Positions 58,774 through 64,000 of a stretch of 64,000 nt of DNA are shown one piece after another. Source of the DNA: Cyathus striatus (Eukaryota > Basidiomycota > Agaricomycetes > Agaricales > Nidulariaceae); assembly GCA_025738555.1 (NCBI GenBank), contig JAOVFP010000016.1:1426001-1490000 (forward strand), written 5' to 3'. The position numbers and the translations under genes are program-made. Numbering within the stretch: position 1 is the first letter of the stretch; each line of letters opens with the position of its first letter. The notes under the pieces were generated by a model. The model did no database searches and was not told the DNA's origin. It saw only the letters and a program-made list of their open reading frames with translations.

Positions 58774-60021
58774 TTTTTCAAATGTGACATTCATTTAAAA
58801 CCCTTTTTTGAAATATTTCGTTTTGTAATCATTTCAGCTGTTGTTCCACTGTACGTGAACAGGGGTCCAAGAAAGCAGAATTGCGGGGTGGCCTCTTAGC
58901 GAAAAGCAAAGAGGTCATGTTCAACCTCAAATGGTTAACAAACAATGGATAGATATTACCACTTTAAGTACACGAGTGGCGCTTGAATTGAGCATTCCAA
59001 GGTGTATATAAATACGTTGTAAGGCCTGCCAGTGGGCTACGAATGAAATCACCTATAATACATAACCCACGTCAGAATCTTAATATCAATACAATAGAAA
59101 CAACGCACCAGACCACTGTGCGCGCATGCCGAACAAGGCAGATCGAAGATGGAGAACGACGTGGCCAAAGAATACAAAGATATTCCACCAAAGTCAACGC
59201 GTTCCGAAACCAACGAATAAGTCACGTGCCGGATCAACCAACACCCTCACAACCAAACAACCCCGAAACCAAACATCCCGATTCGGCTCGGACGACACTC
59301 ACGGAATCGGACACAGCAATCGACAACGGCAGAAAAGCGACAACACTCAACACGCGTTGCCGCACGCATTTCACCAAAGCCATGTTTTTCTTTACACTAG
59401 TTTACTCTCTAAATTTATATGGCTCACATAGAATATTTACATATATAAACCCCTCTGTGGTTTGGCTACCTTCCCTCAGTGAAATACATCCCATTACATC
59501 TAATCCTATCCTCATCTAGTCGTGTTAAGGGTCAGTGGCTCTAGGATTGAGCAGTCCTTAATCAGTCTATCACTCGAGCTATTTGTATTCACTCTGGCCA
59601 TTAAGCTCTCACTTTCTATTCACACTCACAAATCAAATTGTCGAAGCGCAACGGTTGACGGACGCAACCGTGCTCGCAAACAAGACTCAAGTCTACACAT
59701 CGACACACGTACTCACCCTTACAACGTATCTGTTGGAACTTGAAGCTGCCTGTAACTTGTCTACATCTGTAAGCAGGATTGTCGCCCTTTCTTTCAGGCT
59801 GAGGCTCAGAACTCAGAGTCGGCTATCAGAGCCTGGCGCCGAGCGCGTGGGTCCAAGAGCCAATGAGGGCTGAGCCGAGCTTAGCCGGATTGCGCCGTTA
59901 ACAACACTAACCGGAGCTCAATTATATTTGATGTGTTTGAGCGTGGTCGTTAGGTTTTCCATAGTACTGAGTGCTCTAAGTTTGTAAACGTCCCACGTCC
60001 ACTTTCGTTGCTTCCATCACC
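58774..60021. other. Repeat-derived intergenic region
   Basis: The region holds several overlapping frames (59043-59519) that I do not recognise and a TATA-like TATAAATA near 59005. A candidate copia-type LTR lies at 59523-59725. The rest includes the promoter of the DUF1295 gene. Confidence 0.35.
59523..59725. mobile_element. Candidate solo LTR (copia type)
   Basis: The stretch starts TGTTAAGGGT and ends ACCCTTACAAC, imperfect inverted ends of the TG...CA kind typical of LTRs. I found no 5-bp target duplication and no second copy in the window, so this is only a candidate. Confidence 0.3.
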
Positions 60022-61308
60022 ATGACCTTCCTCTCCCTTCCACCTGCCCTCGACTGGCCCGCCCAGTTCTGCGCTTTTGTCACCCTTGCAACCTATGTTA
60101 CCTCCATCCTCACCTCCAATGTCTCCCAGGTTGATCGTCTCTGGACCTTCTTGCCTACAATATACACTGCATACTACGCCTTGCTGCCGTTGTGGCCCAT
60201 CAAACAGTCCACCTTGTTGTCTCCTTATTCCCCCAAGGAACTTGGCTGGAGCGTCGTAACTACCTACAACCCTAGAGCATTGCTTATGCTCACCCTCATC
60301 ACAACATGGATGTGCAGACTGTCGTACAATACCTATCGGCGCGGGTTGTTTAGCCTGTACGTTTCTAGCACTTCTCTTCTCCTACTGCTTCGGTAAACTT
60401 TTACTTTGTTTCATAGTAAAGAAGAGGATTATCGCTGGGCCATACTACGCAAACAAATACCAGCCTGGTTCTTCCAAGTCACCAACTTCGTATTCATTTC
60501 TGGAATTCAAAACGTTTTATTGCTTCTTCTTGGCTTTCCAGCCAAGACTGTAGTAACAGAGCAGTCGAATACCCCACTGGCATCATCTGACGTTGTGTTG
60601 GCCATCTGTGCACTTCTCGTTCTCGCCCTGGAGTTCACAGCAGACAACCAGCAGTATGCATACCAGTCCTACAAGCACTATTTCCTCGCAACTGAGAAGG
60701 GAATTAAGAACGTAACACCGTACAATGAAAAAAAGCAATGGCCACTTGCTCATCTTAACTGGACTCCTGATGATGCTCGTCGAGGGTTCATCACCAAGGG
60801 ACTATGGAGATACTCTCGCCATCCTAACTTTGCATGTGAACAAACATTCTGGGTAACTTTTGTTTGATCAATGATGTTACAATTGAACTTACTCGTGTAC
60901 TAGTGGATCATTACACTCTTCCCACTTATTGCTCCTTACGCTCCCAACCTTCCTGCGATTTCAGAATTCCCACCACAACGCGTTATTCTCATCTCTTTAG
61001 CGGACGCAGAACTTCGACGAAAGCTATTCAATGTATTTTACGACCTTATTGCGCCCGTAGTTACATACCTACTTCCTGGAATCGGTCTATCCTTGCTGGG
61101 CTTCTCATCTATTAAATATACCGAAGACATAATGAAGAGCAAATACCCTGTCGCTTACGACGCTTACCAACGACGTGTTGGCATGTTTGGCCCTTTGGCT
61201 TATATCGAAAAGGGGATTGTTCTTAGGTTGTGGGAAAAGGCCGAGACTCGCGAGCGGATTGAGAGGTTGGTGTGGGGGAGGTTCAATGAACATGAGAAAG
61301 AGGAATGA
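60022..61308 (+). CDS. DUF1295 integral membrane protein (steroid 5-alpha-reductase-like fold)
   Basis: There are three exons (60022-60356, 60417-60852 and 60904-61308) and 391 residues. Several hydrophobic helices and the block DRLWTFLPTIY near the N-terminus are typical of DUF1295. The conserved stretch WTPDDARRGFITKGLWRYSR followed by HPNFACEQTFWW carries the H-P-N motif of the isoprenylcysteine methyltransferase/steroid reductase-like fold. By family knowledge these are ER or peroxisome-type membrane proteins of largely unknown substrate. The C-terminus is charged (EKAETRERIERLVWGRFNEH) and probably cytosolic. The frame is intact. Confidence 0.88.
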
Positions 61309-62460
61309 AGGGATAAGCTTGTATGTTTTACTTTTGTAACAGTCAAACTTTTTGATGGCATTGGATCATGCGTGTTGTTTAGTTTGTGAAATGTGTGCAT
61401 TCATTGTGGCGAGTTCGTAATATCTCTTGCAAGCTTGCACCATCATGTCAACAGTGGAGTGGCCAACCGAAGTGGTGGTAACTGAAATACACATGGCTGT
61501 GTATTGTTTGTATGAGTTAGTTTCCAAACGTTCTGGGAAGCGGTACCAAGCGTCGGTAATTTTGCCGTGCAGGGAATCGGAGTTGAGTCCGAACTGAGCT
61601 GAGCCAAAGCTGAGCGCATCAATTGACGGTCCACGTTAACGTTCTCTTGGGATCTCTATATATTCACTCGTCGACCTTATTCTTTTGATAGGGAGGCTTT
61701 CTTGTTCTATCTCGTTCCATTTCGTTGATATTAACCAAATGACCTCTCTTATACTTAGTCGTTCTCATTTCCCTCCTTGGTTTCGCCATCCCTTGCATTG
61801 ATTTCCATGTCAGCTTCCTATCGGTAATCGCCTATCTCAAACAGCGTGATGATGTCACAATTTGTACAGATAACATACACGAACAAATAGGATTTCGACA
61901 AGTTGACACTGCAGTTTCTAATGCAAGTGACTGTAGTAATATTCTTAACATTTGGGACAGGTTTTCGCCGCTCTTCTCCGCCTTAGGTCAATGGCATGTG
62001 CCATGCGCAATCTCATTCAAGGAGGTGCCAGTGGTAACTTCAAGCAGTTAGAATGCTGCCTTTCTTCTAAGTTCCCGAATAGCAAACTTGCCACTGGGTC
62101 AATCCAAGTATTTGGCATGGGCCTGCGTTGTTCTTGACAATGTGAGCCTGTGACTTGAAGTAGCATGCGCTGAGGCTTACAGCTGTTACTATGTAATACT
62201 AGAGGACAACTTGCGGTTCCCCGAGATGTTGCAAGTGTACCCGTGAAGTGGATTGTAAAGATGGTCCAAAGTCAAACCCGGCGCATACCGAACAAGTGGG
62301 TCCAAGAGGGTCCAAGCGCACGGGGCTACATAATATTGTGCCAGCAAACATCCTGCGTGGGAGTAATCCATGTCATATATTAACCTGAGAACACAAGTGA
62401 TTTCATACTTGCTTTCCCGTATCACCATCCTTCAACTTCGCCAAAGCCCTTTATATTTTA
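61309..62460. other. Intergenic region
   Basis: No gene is supported. A short frame at 61952-62137 has no recognisable domain. Confidence 0.4.
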
Positions 62461-62895
62461 GTGTCAATCATGTCTCCGAACCATGTATGTCTTATTTTTC
62501 ATCAATCACACAGTAAAATAACAGTAGCGTATCTCTATCAGTATATCATAGGTTTTATATTCCGCCGCGATAACATAGCGGCGATCATACAAAAGAGGCA
62601 ATGCCCGAATGTAACCGTCAGTGAAAATGACGGACGTGTGTTGAACTTTGAAATACGTGCGGTCTCTGAAATGCTCAATCGCTCAGGGTACCTATACATG
62701 GGACTCGGAGAATATGAAGATGGGCAATTACAAAATATGATCGTTGTTGACGAAGGACGCCGAAAAAAGATGTTTGCTGCTCTCGACATCTGGAAAGAAA
62801 GGGTGGAGCAAACAAAAAAGGACATTGCGAGTGAAAAGAAGGACAGAGAGGCACAAAAAGATGGCGCGTCTGAGACGGGGACAACTCACTGCTGA
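62461..62895 (+). CDS. Hypothetical 144-residue charged protein
   Basis: A frame open from about 62461 (first ATG 62470) ends at 62895. The middle part (NVTVSENDGRVLNFEIRAVSE) and a long charged helix (EERVEQTKKDIASEKKDREAQ-like texture) suggest a coiled-coil tail. A second frame at 62744-63055 reads an acidic segment (HASDSEDSDSEDDEITYVDK) and may belong to a spliced isoform or to a frameshifted end of the same gene. An intron after MSPNH would lead to an early stop, so I keep the unspliced reading. No function is assigned. Confidence 0.4.
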   Translation: MSIMSPNHVCLIFHQSHSKITVAYLYQYIIGFIFRRDNIAAIIQKRQCPNVTVSENDGRVLNFEIRAVSEMLNRSGYLYMGLGEYEDGQLQNMIVVDEGRRKKMFAALDIWKERVEQTKKDIASEKKDREAQKDGASETGTTHC

Positions 62896-64000
62896 TATGC
62901 AAAGCAGTTCCGAAAAATCACCAGAGCATGCATCTGACAGCGAAGATTCTGACTCTGAGGATGACGAAATCACTTACGTTGATAAATCTATTGTGCATTT
63001 TATGAATCTTGGTATTATTGATGGACCAATAATTATGAAATCCAGTACATTGTAACACCCGACGTAGAACAAATTATTTGATGTCAGGGTCATTTTGGTA
63101 TAATCTATGTCTAAACTTTCTACTTACTTTTTGGTGTGACAACGTATATAATATGAAGGTACTGAAGTGTTTCATACTCACAATCGACGTGCTTAACTTA
63201 TAGGGTAGTATGAGGTTCGCGTGACGCATTGAAGTTCAGTCTTATTTTCACCTCAACCAACAAAACTAACTATCTTTGAGTTTCTTGAAATTTCCAGTTT
63301 AGACTATCTCCTTGGTGATTGTAGTGTGTTTCCGGTGTTAACTTTCGATGAATGGTTTGGACATACAAACACCCATATTGGAAACCGCCCCGTAACCCGA
63401 TTATGTCCAACCAGAAGGAAGAAACACACAACGTAGATCTATACCACTCGTACGTTCTGCAGAACACTCTATCTCTCGCCCTCGAATCCCCGAAAGAAGT
63501 TCGGAACCAACGCCTACACTCATCTACACCTGCAATTTGCATTATGGCGGCGCCGGCTGCCAGTAGTGCCTTACTACCTTGTTAATACCCACATAACATC
63601 CAATTACAGTAGGTCCCTCCATCGATAGCCCAAGACCCAAATGCGAGATATCCAGAGGTGTTGATGTGCGCAATAATGACATCGTCGCATTCGTTACCTC
63701 CCGCCTTGAAGTTACCGAGAATACTTGTTGTAGGTCCTCAGGGGATTTAATCGTTGTTGTTATGTTGTCCAGACTCCACACTTGCTCCATACATCAATGC
63801 ATCCCTATTGTCTCCGTGCATCAATCAGCCTTTGAGAATGAGAGTATACTTATACTTATACTTATACTAAGTACCTGCTTATACGGAGGGCCGAGGCAGC
63901 ACCTGGCAGCACTATGCGCACGTGTCAAGTAGCCGTACATCAGTAAATCAGTGAGAATCTCGCCAATAATTATGTGTCTCACGATCGAACGTTCAGAATA
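62896..64000. other. Right-edge region with unassigned coding-like fragments
   Basis: An open frame on the plus strand at 63352-63585 (YKHPYWKPPRNPIMSNQ) and one on the minus strand at 63542-63790 have protein-like composition but no recognisable domain. A six-base repeat (ACTTAT, about four copies) lies at 63845-63868. The gene, if real, may continue beyond the window. Confidence 0.3.
63845..63868. repeat. Hexanucleotide microsatellite
   Basis: About four tandem copies of ACTTAT (read as tatacttatacttata). Likely polymorphic. Confidence 0.7.

Noticed and set aside
59043..59519. 158-codon frame suspected to be a gag-like protein
   Set aside because: There is no zinc knuckle, protease or reverse transcriptase nearby. 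The composition is compatible with repeat-derived DNA.
1..64000. CRISPR array, bacterial operon or prophage
   Set aside because: There are no regularly spaced direct repeats of CRISPR type. The intron-rich genes and the intron-bearing tRNA show a fungal nuclear genome.

Overview
The window is nuclear DNA of a filamentous basidiomycete, most likely an Agaricomycete. Genes carry many short GT-AG introns (about 45-70 nt). The protein families seen (DUF6535, DUF5648-type secreted proteins, F-box-like paralogue clusters, a ZNFX1-type helicase, an SRPK-like kinase) are typical of mushroom-forming fungi. No bacterial, organellar or CRISPR features were seen. No database could be searched: family names rest on motifs recognised by eye, and exon joins were worked out by hand from frame and splice signals.

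Region 1-13.2 kb is repeat-rich and gene-poor. A large dispersed repeat appears as copy A (1-2360, cut by the window edge) and copy B (about 7440-13130), with a third fragment near 3110-3330. Copy B carries two nested DNA transposons: a 436-bp TA-flanked MITE (8121-8556) and a 1196-bp element with 8-bp target duplications (11474-12669). Copy A retains the matching unoccupied sites. Between the two halves of copy B lies an intact nine-exon intradiol dioxygenase gene (9582-11025). A long-inverted-repeat element lies at 5698-6092.

Region 13.2-36 kb holds a divergent Bsd2/Ndfip-like gene, a small secreted DUF5648-type gene, a very large ZNFX1-type gene (CCCH fingers, SF1 helicase, NFX1 fingers, RING-like module, RZ finger; 24819 to 16770), an F-box-like gene, a 7-kb gene joining a DUF6535 membrane module to an ARM/HEAT solenoid (34386 to 27292), and an SRPK-like kinase.

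Region 36-46.3 kb holds a hypothetical protein gene and its truncated pseudogene, a decayed kinase-like gene, two more members of the F-box-like family, and an F-box/LRR-type gene.

Region 46.3-64 kb holds a GH17-like secreted glucanase, a calcineurin-like phosphoesterase, tRNA-Leu(UAG) with an intron, a divergent quinate/shikimate dehydrogenase and quinate-permease pair (both disrupted), a second permease copy, a third permease relic with an internal inversion, tRNA-Ile(AAU), a DUF1295 membrane enzyme and a small hypothetical gene. The clearest biological story is the decaying, locally amplified quinate-utilisation module at 51.0-58.7 kb. The clearest genome-structure story is the nested transposon history at 1-13 kb. 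The most unusual protein architectures are the DUF6535-solenoid gene and the ZNFX1-type gene.
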